From: Physella acuta
Taxonomy: Eukaryota > Mollusca > Gastropoda > Physidae
Direction of reading: 5' to 3'
Length of the DNA stretch: 64,000 bases
Assembly: GCF_028476545.1 (NCBI RefSeq)
Contig: NW_026731892.1
Coordinates: forward strand, 576,501 to 640,500
Shown: piece after piece, positions 11,601-20,900 of the stretch
How the letters are laid out: each line of letters starts with the position of its first letter
Numbering within the stretch: the stretch's first letter is position 1
Translations under genes and position numbers: made by a program
Notes under the pieces: generated by a model
What the model was told of the DNA's origin: nothing
Databases searched by the model: none
The model's input: only the letters and a program-made list of their open reading frames with translations

Positions 11601-13380
11601 GTGTCAGCGATTACCCACGAACAGTGTTTTAAAGTGAACCCAACATCAGGGTGTTTACTCACCAATCCCACAGCCAATCCCGAAAGCAGTACTCACGTTT
11701 TTTATGCCCCCAGTTAAAGCAAAACGGTGTTGGTCTGAAGCGGTCCACCCACACCAAACATGGCCCATTCATGGATCAATGCATGGGCTGGGAGTGGGTA
11801 TTATGACAAAGGAATAAAGGAAGCTTATTGATTGAGTACTCAATACATCAGAAACGGCTCACTAAACGAAGATTCATTTTATTTTAATACATCATCATCA
11901 TATTATTCTTTACTATAACATGTCCACTGAAAGCCCAAAATACGTTGTCTTAATATCTTTGATGCTTACCATTATAATATAAAAGTCTGTTCAAATCTTT
12001 GTACACATTTTCTTTCAGGTGCATATTGGATATCTGCCAAACAATAAAATTCTAGGCCTTAGTAAATTAGCAAGGTGAGACACAGTTCTAATGTATCATC
12101 TTTAAGTTAATGCTTGAATCGACTTTATTAGATATTACCTTGATAAAGGATATAGTAACTTTATTGATTCACTTAAAATCTTTTTCAGAATTGTTGAAGT
12201 CTACAGCAGACGTCTCCAGGGTGAGCATTGATTTATTTGACATACAGTGAGCTGCTAGTATGATCACATCTTTATTTATTTGACATACAGTGAGCTGCTA
12301 GTATGATCACATCTTTATTTGACATACAGTGAGCTGCTAGTATGATCACATCTTTATTTATTTGACATACAGTGAGCTGCTAGTCTGATCACATCTTTAT
12401 TTGACATACACTGAGCTGCTAGTATGATCACATCTTTATTTGACATACAGTGAGCTGCTAGTATGATCACATCTTTATTTGACATACAGTGAGCTGCTAG
12501 TATGATCACATCTTTATTTATTTGACATACAGTGAGCTGCTAGTCTGATCACATCTTTATTTGACATACACTGAGCTGCTAGTATGATCACATCTTTATT
12601 TGACATACAGTGAGCTGCTAGTATGATCACATCTTTATTTATTTGACATACAGTGAGCTGCTAGTATGATCACATCTTTATTTATTTGACATACAGTGAG
12701 CTGCTAGTATGATCACATCTTTATTTATTTGACATACAGTGAGCTGCTAGTATGATCACATCTTTATTTGACATACAGTGAGCTGCTAGTATGATCACAT
12801 CTTTATTTATTTGACATACAGTGAGCTGCTAGTATGATCACATCTTTATTTGACATACAGTGAGCTGCTAGTATGATCACGTCTTTATTTATTAGACATA
12901 CAGTGAGCTGCTAGTATGATCACATCTCAGTCCGCTACGTAATGTCTATAGCTAAATTGTTATACCAGTCTAAAATGTCAAACTTTTTTTCCAGTCCAAG
13001 AACGCCTAACTAAACAGATTGCCTTAGCCATCACAGAAGCCATACAGCCCTCAGGGGTGGGCGTGGTTATAGAAGCCAGGTAGGAAGATTTGTCATGTCA
13101 GTCAAGTTTAGTGAGTGACTAGGTGAAACACTGAGTAGCATTGGTTAAATCCTGTCTGCTTATGCTTGTATCAACTTAGCTTCTGTTGTGAAGCCCAGTT
13201 TTTGATGCCATGTTACAAAGCTTATTTGATTGTTTTGTTTTTACTTGCAGCCACATGTGTATGGTGATGAGAGGTGTACAGAAACTCAACAGTAAGACCA
13301 TCACAAGCACAATGCTGGGGGTCTTTAGAGATGACCCCAAGACGAGAGAAGAATTTCTGTCTTTGACTCTAGCCAAGTAG
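2616..13380 (+). CDS. GCH1: GTP cyclohydrolase I, C-terminal five exons (5' partial)
   Basis: GCH1 converts GTP to 7,8-dihydroneopterin triphosphate, the first step of tetrahydrobiopterin synthesis, as a cytosolic homodecamer. Exons, all with AG/GT borders, are 2616-2725, 12019-12074, 12189-12220, 12995-13079 and 13251-13380, with stop TAG at 13378. They give about 137 residues in one continuous frame. Exon one carries [19 protein letters not shown], which includes the zinc-ligand Cys and the His residues of the CEHH motif. The last exon has [12 protein letters not shown] with the second zinc Cys. The middle exons carry [15 protein letters not shown] and [10 protein letters not shown]. The family is about 250 aa, so roughly 110 N-terminal residues are encoded upstream of the window; the first visible exon starts inside a codon. 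The frame is intact with no missing catalytic residue. The first visible intron (9.3 kb) and the next-to-next intron (774 bp) are filled with tandem repeats. Confidence 0.96.
2726..3639. other. GCH1 intron, low-complexity stretch
   Basis: No exon was recognised. The stretch contains several poly-G runs (near 2967, 3012 and 3281-3298) in otherwise AT-rich sequence. These runs resemble the G-rich interior of the MITEs nearby, but no terminal inverted repeat was seen here. Confidence 0.5.
3640..3984. mobile_element. Fragment of foldback-type repeat (left part, split by MITE)
   Basis: This resembles the arms of the large inverted-repeat element at 52511-54119. Shared features are a GTATACAAAGTATAGAGGAAG-like end, the palindrome TTCCGGTAACCGGAA (3776-3790) followed by GTGG, an ACTTGAG motif, a second CCGGAAGT site near 3902, and a segment ending in AGTGCTAATATAGCGC before TTGGTGCGC. 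The element continues after the MITE at 4231 with TTTCTACGCGATTCTATTAT. A matching TTTTTTCTACGAGATTCTA stretch occurs in the 52.5-kb element. Confidence 0.65.
3993..4222. mobile_element. hAT-like MITE, poly-G family (copy 1), 8-bp TSD intact
   Basis: It starts CAGTGTTTCTTCCAGAC and ends CTGGAAGAAACTCTG, giving imperfect terminal inverted repeats of about 15 bp. It is flanked by the perfect 8-bp duplication ATTTCATG at 3985-3992 and 4223-4230. The 8-bp duplication and CAG-type ends point to the hAT superfamily. The interior is non-coding: several G runs of 9-16 separated by a short AT-rich core with TATATAAATT. It is non-autonomous and inserted into an older foldback-type repeat. Confidence 0.88.
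4231..4300. mobile_element. Foldback-type repeat fragment (right part)
   Basis: This continues the repeat interrupted by the MITE at 3993-4222. TTTCTACGCGATTCTATTAT followed by an A-rich segment matches the corresponding region of the 52511-54119 element. The right boundary is uncertain. Confidence 0.5.
4591..5348. repeat. 40-bp satellite with 320-bp higher-order repeat
   Basis: The core unit TTAGGGTAGTAGTCRCGCTG recurs every 40 bp, about 19 times. Variant sites (CGCGCT versus CACGCT, ACCGACC versus ACCTACC or AACTACC, CCGTCAC versus CCATCAC) recur in the same order 320 bp later. For example, the CACACTTAGGG variant is at about 4708 and about 5028, and CACACCTAGGG at about 4908 and about 5228. 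This is an eight-monomer higher-order unit present about twice. It is not a CRISPR array, because there are no unique spacers. It is not a telomere either; only one TTAGGG occurs per 40 bp. Confidence 0.93.
5349..5705. other. Unique GCH1 intron sequence
   Basis: Between two tandem arrays. No exon, RNA gene or repeat was recognised. Confidence 0.4.
5706..6269. repeat. 55-bp minisatellite, left block
   Basis: A tandem unit of 55 bp: TAGTAAACAC starts at 5706, 5761 and 5816, followed by a CCATCTCAACACAA segment and ATTTGAATGTCTGC. About 10 copies occur before the MITE. The same array resumes after it (6452-7258). Confidence 0.92.
6278..6451. mobile_element. hAT-like MITE, poly-G family (copy 2), inside minisatellite
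   Basis: It has the same ends as copy 1: CAGTGTTTCTTCCAGAC at the left and TGGAAGAAACTCTG at the right. The flanking octamers are ATCGAGCC (6270-6277) and ATCCAGTC (6452-6459), matching at 6 of 8 positions, as expected for a decayed target duplication. The interior has three poly-G blocks. It splits the 55-bp minisatellite, so the array predates the insertion. Confidence 0.85.
6452..7258. repeat. 55-bp minisatellite, right block
   Basis: About 14 more copies of the 55-bp unit, for example ATTCAGCCATCTCAACACAA at 6562 and 6617. They carry different variants from the left block (AGCAGAAAATGTGAATG, AGCATACAATGTGCTTG). An alternating two-variant pattern around 6890-7110 suggests local duplication of pairs. 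Confidence 0.92.
7259..8707. other. Mostly unique GCH1 intron sequence
   Basis: AT-rich, with no exon seen. It holds a G run near 7346 and another near 8355-8368, and a short dispersed duplication: ATGTCCGGCATGATGTCC occurs at about 8055 and about 8149. The minus-strand open frames here look like chance frames. Confidence 0.45.
8708..9180. repeat. 48-bp minisatellite, about 10 copies
   Basis: CGTGTCGTGTGTTAGG recurs every 48 bp (8708, 8756 and on), followed by an AGATATTTACGYGCAACTTG or AGATAATATAAACACAACTTG variant and GAGGYGAATGAAT. The alternation of the two variants suggests duplication of composite blocks. Confidence 0.92.
9379..11645. repeat. About 50-bp minisatellite with embedded (GT)n, 2.3 kb
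   Basis: More than 40 head-to-tail units built of GTTTTAAAGTGAACCCAACC, a variable (GT)n tract and CAGCGATTACCCACGAACA. Unit length varies with the embedded GT microsatellite (4-14 repeats). A rare marker, GAATGTCGGAGTTTACC, occurs at about 10168 and again about 1212 bp later, with the same flanking unit variants. This implies a duplication of roughly 24 units. The array ends at 11645 in unique sequence. Confidence 0.95.
11646..12018. other. GCH1 intron end, unique
   Basis: No exon or repeat was recognised. The sequence leads into a TTTTCTTTCAG acceptor at 12018. Confidence 0.5.
12221..12925. repeat. Minisatellite (39-47 bp unit) beginning at a GCH1 splice donor
   Basis: About 16 copies of a unit with TTTGACATACAGTGAGCTGC and TAGTATGATCACATCTTTAT, with or without an extra TTAT spacer. 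The array starts directly at the donor of the 12189-12220 exon: the donor GTGAGC at 12221 is echoed by the TGAGC of each later unit, preceded by CAG. The array fills most of the intron up to the next exon at 12995. Confidence 0.92.
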
Positions 13381-15170
13381 CTGTCACCATTTGATCTGGC
13401 AACAGTGTAGCATTAGATAGCTAGAAAGGGCTGTAAAAGTTTATTGTAATCTCATCAAAGTATTTCTAGCAAGTTTAGGGAACATTAGTTATCTGTGGTG
13501 GTGGTTTTGTTGGTTTTTGTTTTATAAAAGACTCGTACATTTTTTTTTTTTTGCATTTATTGTTCAATTAACTTTACCGGTATTTGTGTATAAAATTCAT
13601 GGGACTCATAATCAAATAATTAAATTCATATCATAATTTTACATTTTTTTTTTTTTGCTTTTTGTTGGCTGAAAATAACTTGTATTTTTTATTTCATAAT
13701 TTTACTAATTTAAAAAAAAAATAATGTTTGAAGTAAAAAACTTTCTAAATTTATTCAAATATCCTGTATACAAAATAAAAATTCTCTTAAATTTTTTACT
13801 TTTTAATCTGTCATTACAAGTAAAAATAGTCAAACTTGGCCAGAAAGTGTATTTAATGAAATGTTGTGTTCTTTTTATTTTGTGTATTATTTTTGCTTCA
13901 CTGCTGCAAATTAAACATGAGCTTTATGATGAAACAGCATTTATGCCATCTTAATATTTATAAGCCCTAGTTGTTTTAGTGAGTTGACACTGTTAAAATC
14001 AAACATTAAGCTTGTATTAAGCATGTAGTAAGCAATATACTGGTAAAGTTTGATGAGCTTTACTCACTTTAAAAGCTGTAGGGTAAATCAAAAAGCTATT
14101 TATATCTTCATTTATGTCTCATTTGTGTGATTAACTTGAAGCATAATAAATATTCATGTACTTTATTCAAAATGTTTATTTTCTATTTAATTATTCATTA
14201 TTCTTTATACATTCCTTGAAAACATTCATTTACAAAGTTCACTTTGTGATAAAAGGTTGCCCAGTGCTAAATATAATTTACAAATATTATTCAAAGAAAA
14301 TCTCATATTTAACTTTTTCACCATTTTCAGATCTTTTATTCAAATTTTGAACTGATTATAGAGGTTCAAACCAGTTGTTTTGTTGTGTTCAATCAAAAAC
14401 TTTGTTTAATAACACTCAAAATTTTGATGTTGGTGTTGCATCAAAATTAACATTCCATTCCATTATTATATTTTAAATAAAAGAATTTTTTTCATTAGAT
14501 TTTTAAAAATGTCCACTTTTATTTTCAAACTGTTTGCTATTATGAAGCAAATTATAATGTAACACATTTTGAACCAGAGTAATTTCTTTCTATTATTTAC
14601 AAAATGTACTATATATAATATGTTTATGACACTGAAAAGATGTATTTATCTTCTATTATTCAATAAAGACATTTTTAATATAACCTCAACATATCTCAAG
14701 CACATCTGTGAAAAAAAAAATTTAAAGTGTAATTCTATTGGTATTGAAGATACATAGGTGATAGATACTGTTTGTGTAGTGAACTAGACTGCTTTTTATA
14801 CCTTCTGCTTCCTTTCATGTTAGATGTATTAACATGTCATGGATACATACACATTCATATTGCTGTTGTATATTAAAGTGATTGGACTTGGATAATTGAC
14901 ACAAAATGATCATTGAATTAGACATCCTTTATTGTGTAATGTGTCAAATGTGTGCCTATACAGCTATGTTCCCTGGATTGTATGTAGCAAATCTATTGAT
15001 GTTAACATATGATTTATTGTTTGAGATGTATACATTTTGAGCTCTTAACTAATATTAGGTGTACCAATGTGTACATGAAATTTTACAGTCAACGATCTAA
15101 TGTACACAATAGGTTCATTCTTATATATAACATGCTGCACTTATACATTACTTCATTAGAAAAAAAAAGT
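13381..15170. other. GCH1: GCH1 3' UTR and AT-rich downstream sequence
   Basis: Follows the GCH1 stop. Candidate polyadenylation hexamers AATAAA are at 13774, about 14142, 14476 and about 14660; the real cleavage site cannot be chosen from sequence alone. Short open frames here are AT-rich and carry no recognisable protein. Confidence 0.45.
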
Positions 15171-15360
15171 TTAAACTTCTTCTTCTTCTTCGTTCTTAAT
15201 TTTTGGATATGGTGGAGGATTCAGACAACAAGTCCAACTTCGTGGACAAACCGGACTGTGGTTTCCAGTTTGTCAGGTGTCCCATATAATTTTTCCCTGA
15301 GTGGGGTGGGCTGGGGCCAGTGTCTGCCTCTTGCCTGGCTATACAGAGTACATTCCTGAA
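15171..15360 (-). mobile_element. SINE-like element (minus strand) with GAA-rich tail
   Basis: The plus strand starts with a CTTCTTCTTCTTCTTCG tract and TTAATTTTTGG. This is the reverse complement of the tail of the element at 16447-16578 (CTAAAAATTAAGAACG followed by GAA repeats). The body is unlike that copy, so it may be a longer member or a different SINE sharing the 3' tail. The open frame at 15009-15359 overlaps it and is not a gene. Confidence 0.5.
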
Positions 15361-16189
15361 AGTTTAAACAATAATACATAGCCATTGTTTTTATTCTATC
15401 TGATAGATGTTTAGAACACAATAGAATTGGATAAAAGAGAATGATTTACATTTATTTGGTTAAGACATTCTCATTTTTTAAATCTGCTTTCCATTAATCA
15501 GTAGTTGGTTGATCAGTATGTGTTTTTTTATTCTATTTATTAAACAGTTATTATTCATTAAAACAAGTCAAACAGGATATCAGAAATGTTGACTTGTTAA
15601 TTTATCAGAATGTAAACATGTAGATACCAGACCTTTCAACAGCCCAGATGTAGAATGTATTGGAACTATAAAACATGGACCAAGGTGCAATACTATTGCA
15701 TCTGAATCAACTTGAATTATTCTGACAAAAAAAAATCAATGTTGCCTAAAATGTATGAAATTATTTACTTTATGTTAAAGCACTCAAAGAATTTTGATCA
15801 GAAAGGTATCACAAAAATGTAACCACATCTTCAAATTTCCTTTGCAAAAAAAACTACAGGCAACATCAGTTAACTAATTATGTTAATTGTATGTCTACTT
15901 TTCTGTGTTCTGTGTACAATATCTAATCCATGACAACATGTGTAAGCTGAAATGTATTTTTGACGTTTCTACAAATGAATTATACAAAAACCAAAGCTAA
16001 TTGGTAATACTGTTGACAAAAATAAAACATGATAGCCTAAATTGTTTGAGTTAAGATTTCTCATATTGTTTGTTGTAATTAGTGTTGTCTATTACCTAAA
16101 TATGTTGTTATTTTTTTTTTCCAAGTTGACCTTCTAACATCACTTTTACTTGTTTCCTAGTTTGATGTTTTCCTAACACTTATCAGTCA

Positions 16190-16390
16190 GTGGTGGGCGT
16201 GGTCGAGTCAGTAAAGCTGATGGTTGCTAAACCAAAAAATTTCGAGTTCGAGCCCTCAGGCAGATGAGGCTCGTTAGCTGGGGACAGCCACTCTTCTTGG
16301 AGAGTCAGACAACTCCAAAATCAAACAACTGCTGCCTTGTAGTTTGTTGTTCTTGGTTGGGCAAAGGCTATAGAAGCAAATAAAAAAAAA
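16190..16390 (+). mobile_element. tRNA-derived SINE
   Basis: The 5' region has an RNA polymerase III-like box A (GTGGTCGAGTCAG) and box B (GAGTTCGAGCCC) about 45 bp apart with an extended loop, as in serine/leucine-type tRNA-derived SINEs. A non-tRNA body of about 120 bp and an A-rich tail near 16380 follow. It does not fold as a functional tRNA gene, because the 3' acceptor half is absent. Confidence 0.75.
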
Positions 16391-16446
16391 GCAGGCTGAA
16401 ATTAGACTCAATGGCGCATAACCAGTTGAAACGTATACTTAATTGT

Positions 16447-16578
16447 GTTGGAAGCGTGGTTGAGTCGGCAAAGCTCATGGTTAGTTAACATTAAAAAAAG
16501 TCTCGAGTTCGAACCCTCTGGCAGATAAGGCTTGATCCCTTCCAACACTAAAAATTAAGAACGAAGAAGAAGAAAGAA
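16447..16578 (+). mobile_element. tRNA-derived SINE, short copy
   Basis: Similar tRNA-like head to the copy at 16190: GCGTGGTTGAGTCGGCAAAG, then box B GAGTTCGAACCC. The body is much shorter and ends in CCAACACTAAAAATTAAG and a GAA-rich tail. It lies about 60 bp downstream of the first copy. Confidence 0.75.
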
Positions 16579-17391
16579 GAGTCAGTGATCTGTTGGCTGT
16601 TCTTTTTTTCTACTCTGTCACCATTTAACAGTGGCTTCATTATGTCGGGTCTCACCTGTTCAGTAATCTTCCATCAGAAGTTTCACTCAGATATTTTTCT
16701 TAAGAAGGGGCCAAATTTTTTCTAAATAAATATCTTCCGTGGAACAGAGAAAGTGCTCTGAAAAATGCCTGAATGCCAGGATAAAATAAAACTCTTGTAA
16801 CTAAATCACAACAATCATGTCTTTTAGATCTAATGTCTCTTACTATAACACTATTTATAGAATATAAAACATTCAACTGTATATTACTTATGCTTATCAA
16901 ATCACTTTATTATGAACCAGGCAATACACATATGAATCAAAGTCCAGAAATAACTGGCCTGCCCCTGTGCTCTTTAAGCTCAAGTCATACGGAATGATTA
17001 ATTCCTTATGAGAAATAAATGCTTGAAGTGCTTGACATTCTCTGTTGTCATTCATGCATCAGTTTCTTTATTAGAACTTAATTAGGCATGATCTTATTTA
17101 GAACAATTCATTTTCTTCAAAATCTATATATGTATCATCATTATCATTGCTCAACACCCATTGATGCATTAGGCTTCAACTAGTAAGAGTCATTTCATTT
17201 TGTCTCTATCCTGTTGGAATGCATGACCTTTCTTTTTCAACTCTTTCACTATTGATCTCCAACATTTCATTTAATGCAATATTTTAAAATAGTGATACAT
17301 GCAGTTCCTGCAAATAATATCCACATATTTATGCAAGTCTTTGTGACATTTATTAAACAAGAAACATGACCACTGCTTTTATACCCCCGTT
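16579..17391. other. Intergenic, nothing recognised
   Basis: AT-rich sequence between the SINEs and the G/C-rich MITE upstream of RALGAPA1. No supported gene. Confidence 0.4.
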
Positions 17392-17563
17392 CTCTCTTCC
17401 CCCCCCCCCCCTCCCCAAACGAGATGGAATTTATATAGATCTAGTGAAAATATACTTTTACTAGTGTCCGCCCTCCCCCCGGAAATGTTGACAGCCCCCC
17501 CCCCCCGGAAAATATCAAGCCCCCCCCCCCCCCCCCCGGAGAAAAAAGTCTGGAAGAAACACC
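17392..17563. mobile_element. hAT-like MITE, poly-G family (copy 3, degraded), upstream of RALGAPA1
   Basis: In reverse orientation relative to copy 1. Several poly-C blocks are separated by the shared AT-rich core (AATTTATATAGATC, AATATACTTTTA, TAGTGTCCGCC). The end is GGAGAAAAAAGTCTGGAAG followed by AAACAC. The opposite terminal repeat is not recognisable, so this copy is truncated or decayed. It lies about 280 bp upstream of the RALGAPA1 start codon, probably in the promoter region. Open frames through it are low-complexity artefacts. Confidence 0.7.
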
Positions 17564-17840
17564 CCCCCCCCCCCCCGCCAATTAATATGGTCACTTCTTA
17601 CAATAACAGTAAGCTAAATTTATGTGGATTAAAATTTCTACCTTCACCGGCAGAAGCTAAAAACGAAACTGGTCAGTTAGATTAGGAGTTACCTCATACA
17701 AAAACAGGAAGCTAAATATCGTCATGCGCAGAGGCATCTAATCACCGCCATTGATATAGTTTTTGTGGTTTTGATAACAAGAATATTGGAACTTATTTTC
17801 AGAATGTTAAAAATATTAGTTGAACCAGAATAGCATCCCA

Positions 17841-17967
17841 ATGTCTGGGACTCTGGCCTTATTTAGAAAGACAGCCGGTCATGGCGATATAAAAAAGTCG
17901 GCCCTGAAAGTAGCAGATACTAAAAAAGATACAGTCACTCGACTGAAGCATCTTCGACTTGTTTTGG
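17841..17967 (+). CDS. RALGAPA1: RALGAPA1 exon 1 (start codon)
   Basis: Codes for [20 protein letters not shown], then [20 protein letters not shown]. The latter matches the human N terminus (HGDVKKS.QKV.DTKKDALTRLKHLR). The exon must end at 17967 (TTGG) so that the next exon continues G|AA as Glu-Asn-Tyr. The resulting donor, GTTCGA, is weak at positions +3 to +6. Intron 1 is 4.7 kb. Confidence 0.88.
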
Positions 17968-20900
17968 GTTCGAAATTTTCGACTTGTTCTAGTCTAGCAT
18001 CTAGTCTAGGTTGTAGCATGAGATTAGAACTAAAGAGTTTTATAACTTATAAACCTGTTAGTTACTTGGTGGTGGGATTAAGAATCACAATGATACCTAA
18101 TTTATAGTGCTAGCTTAATTAGAAGCTGAGAAATTAATTTTTTTGTTTTTTAATAGCTGGCTTAACAGAAAATCTGTAAATGGGAGATAACACCAGGAAA
18201 CAAAAAAAAATAAAAACAGCAAAATAATCTTAAACAATTTTATTTTAAAAAATCATATCACAATTTATAACAAATAAAAGTTACAATAATAACTGCCCTT
18301 GAAAGAATACAGAAAGTGCAATTACAGCTGTAATTTGCGACTTTTTAGCACATAGGCCTAATTTAAATTTAATCAAAATTTTAATATTTCAAATCTTGTA
18401 TTTTTAGACAGCCCTATTTCTAATTATTTAGTACTGCTGTTGAAACTACAAATATATGCCCTGAAATGGCTAAGAATAATAATTAATTAGGCTATAATTA
18501 ATGAAAATAACTGCTATAATTTGCAGATCAAAATAATTAATTTTTCAAACTTTGTATTTTTGTGAAAAATATATAGGCCTAAATGTTTAGTTTTACCTGT
18601 GCTGATTAAAACAACTTAATAGCTGAGTGTTAGAACAACAAAAAAATGAAATAAAAAAAAATCACCTCTAACTATGAATGTACCAAAACTGAGGTCAACA
18701 TCTACCAAACATCCAGGTCCACAATTAGAGCATGTACAGGAATCTGAACTGTCCTCATTTCCTCACATGTAGCTAAGGATGAAAGGATAAGACTTGATCT
18801 TGCTTGATGGTAGCCTATCAAAACCCTCGAAGAGCAGTCCTTACCAGCCAGCTTGTAGACCAACAGATAACAAGCCAAGTCTTGTCCCTCTATGACTTGC
18901 TGCAGAAAAGGCTTCTGTCTGGCATCTATCCTAGCAAACAGTTCATGTTCGGCCGTAACACCACCCAGCAACAAAGCAGTCAGCACTTCCTTGTCCTAAA
19001 GGAAACTCCCCTTTTTCTCCCATTGATTGAAAAAGTAGAGGAGCCAAAATGTTCAGACAAACTGGTGAAAAAGGTTAGGTTTGCGCCCTGAGACATAGGC
19101 AGGTGACAAGAGCTCTCCAGGCATCTCTGTCCTGCGACAGTCTTTTCAAATGTCCCCAGGTGTATCCAATCTTCTTAGTGTCTTCTTTCAGGTCACGTCT
19201 CCAGGTCTTCCTCTTTTGTGTAAGTCTTGTGGATTCCAGGATAAACTAATGGCTATTCTAATTGTAAGAGATTCTAAATTAGTTTAAATCTAATTAATAA
19301 TGCATACAAAATGCCTAGCCCTGATAAGAAGACTACTATGTTCCAAAAATGTTATTGGACAAGGGTTGAAAAAAGGCAATTAAGAATACATTTGCAAAAT
19401 TAAGTGATATGACCTTGATAAAACTGGAAACACAAGTGGTTTATCTAGCTTATTTTATATAATTACTGACAAAGCCTTAAATAATTTATACTTATATAGT
19501 ACAGATTTGAGAACTAGTGCCTTTTTTTACGGTTTTTGCCATTCATAGTAATGAAAAAAGCAATATGGCGGACTATTAAATTTGCTTGAACAAGGCTTGA
19601 AAAAAAAAAAAATTTGAATACATTTGCAAAATTAAGTGGCATGTCCTTGATAGAATAATAAAGACAAGTGGTTTATCTAGCTTATTTTATATGATTACTG
19701 ACAAAGCCTTAAATACTTTATAAGTTATAGACTTCAGAACTGGTGCCTTTTTCACGTTTTTTGCCATTCATAGTAATGAAAAAAGCAATATGGCGGACTA
19801 TAAAATTTGCTTGAACAAGGCTTGAAAAAAAAAAAAAATTTGAATACATTTGCAAAATTAAGTGACATGTCCTTGATAGAATAATAAAGACAAGTGGTTT
19901 ATCTAGCTTATTTTATATGATTACTGACAAAGCCTTAAATACTTTATAAGTTATAGACTTCAGAACTGGTGCCTTTTTCACGTTTTTTGCCATTCATAGT
20001 AATGAAAAAAGCAATATGGCGGACTATAAAATTTGCTTGAACAAGGCTTGAAAAAAAAAAAAAATTTGAATACATTTGCAAAATTAAGTGACATGTCCTT
20101 GATAGAATAATAAAGACAAGTGGTTTATCTAGCTTATTTTATATGATTACTGACAAAGCCTTAAATACTTTATAAGTTATAGACTTCAGAACTGGTGCCT
20201 TTTCACGTTTTTTGCCATTCATAGTAATGAAAAAAGCAATATGGCGGACTACCAACAAGGCTTGACAAAAAAATTAATTTCAAATACATTTGCAAAATTC
20301 TAATTGATTTCCTTAATAAAATATTCAATATAGGTGGTTTATCTAACTTTTTACTTAAAAATCTGAGCGCAGGCGATTATAATTTTGTGAGAATACGCTT
20401 TTGAATTGTAGCTAATTTTTACCAATCATTATAATGGAGGCCGCCATGATGGCAGGCAGAAAAATCGAGATACCCAAGGTTTAAAAAAAAATTAATTTAA
20501 GATAGGTTTGTAAAATTTATTCTTAATTTCTTGTTAGAATATGAAACAAGAATGGTTAATCTATTTAATTCTCATTAAATATTGGTGCAGGCGGGTTCTT
20601 TTATATTAAAAAAAAAAGGTTGAAAACTTACCTATTTTTCTGAAGCAAATATTCAAGTTAAAAAAAAAAAAAATTGAAAAATTTTTGCACTGGGTAATGG
20701 CCGAAAATCCAAACTTTGTAAAAATTTGGCTGCTGGACGGAAGCGGAACTTGAATTATTTAATCTTTAATTAATAAGAGTACTAGGTAAAAAAAGAGAAA
20801 AATACTCATGCAGGCTGGAACAGGGAGGTTTTTTCAAGTCGGTTACCTCCCTTGGCCCTTAGTCTACATACTAATCTAGTCTCCAGAGTACTATTCTAGA

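Noticed and set aside
13724-14757. Short plus-strand frames downstream of GCH1
   Set aside because: Phe/Leu/Asn/Lys-rich chance frames in AT-rich 3' sequence.
15009-15359. 116-codon plus-strand frame
   Set aside because: AT-rich, overlaps a SINE-like element, and has no domain resemblance or splice support.
16190-16578. Functional tRNA genes
   Set aside because: Box A and box B are present but the acceptor stem and 3' half are missing; bodies and A/GAA-rich tails indicate SINEs.
17464-17685. Pro-rich open frame upstream of RALGAPA1
   Set aside because: It reads through poly-C blocks of a MITE.
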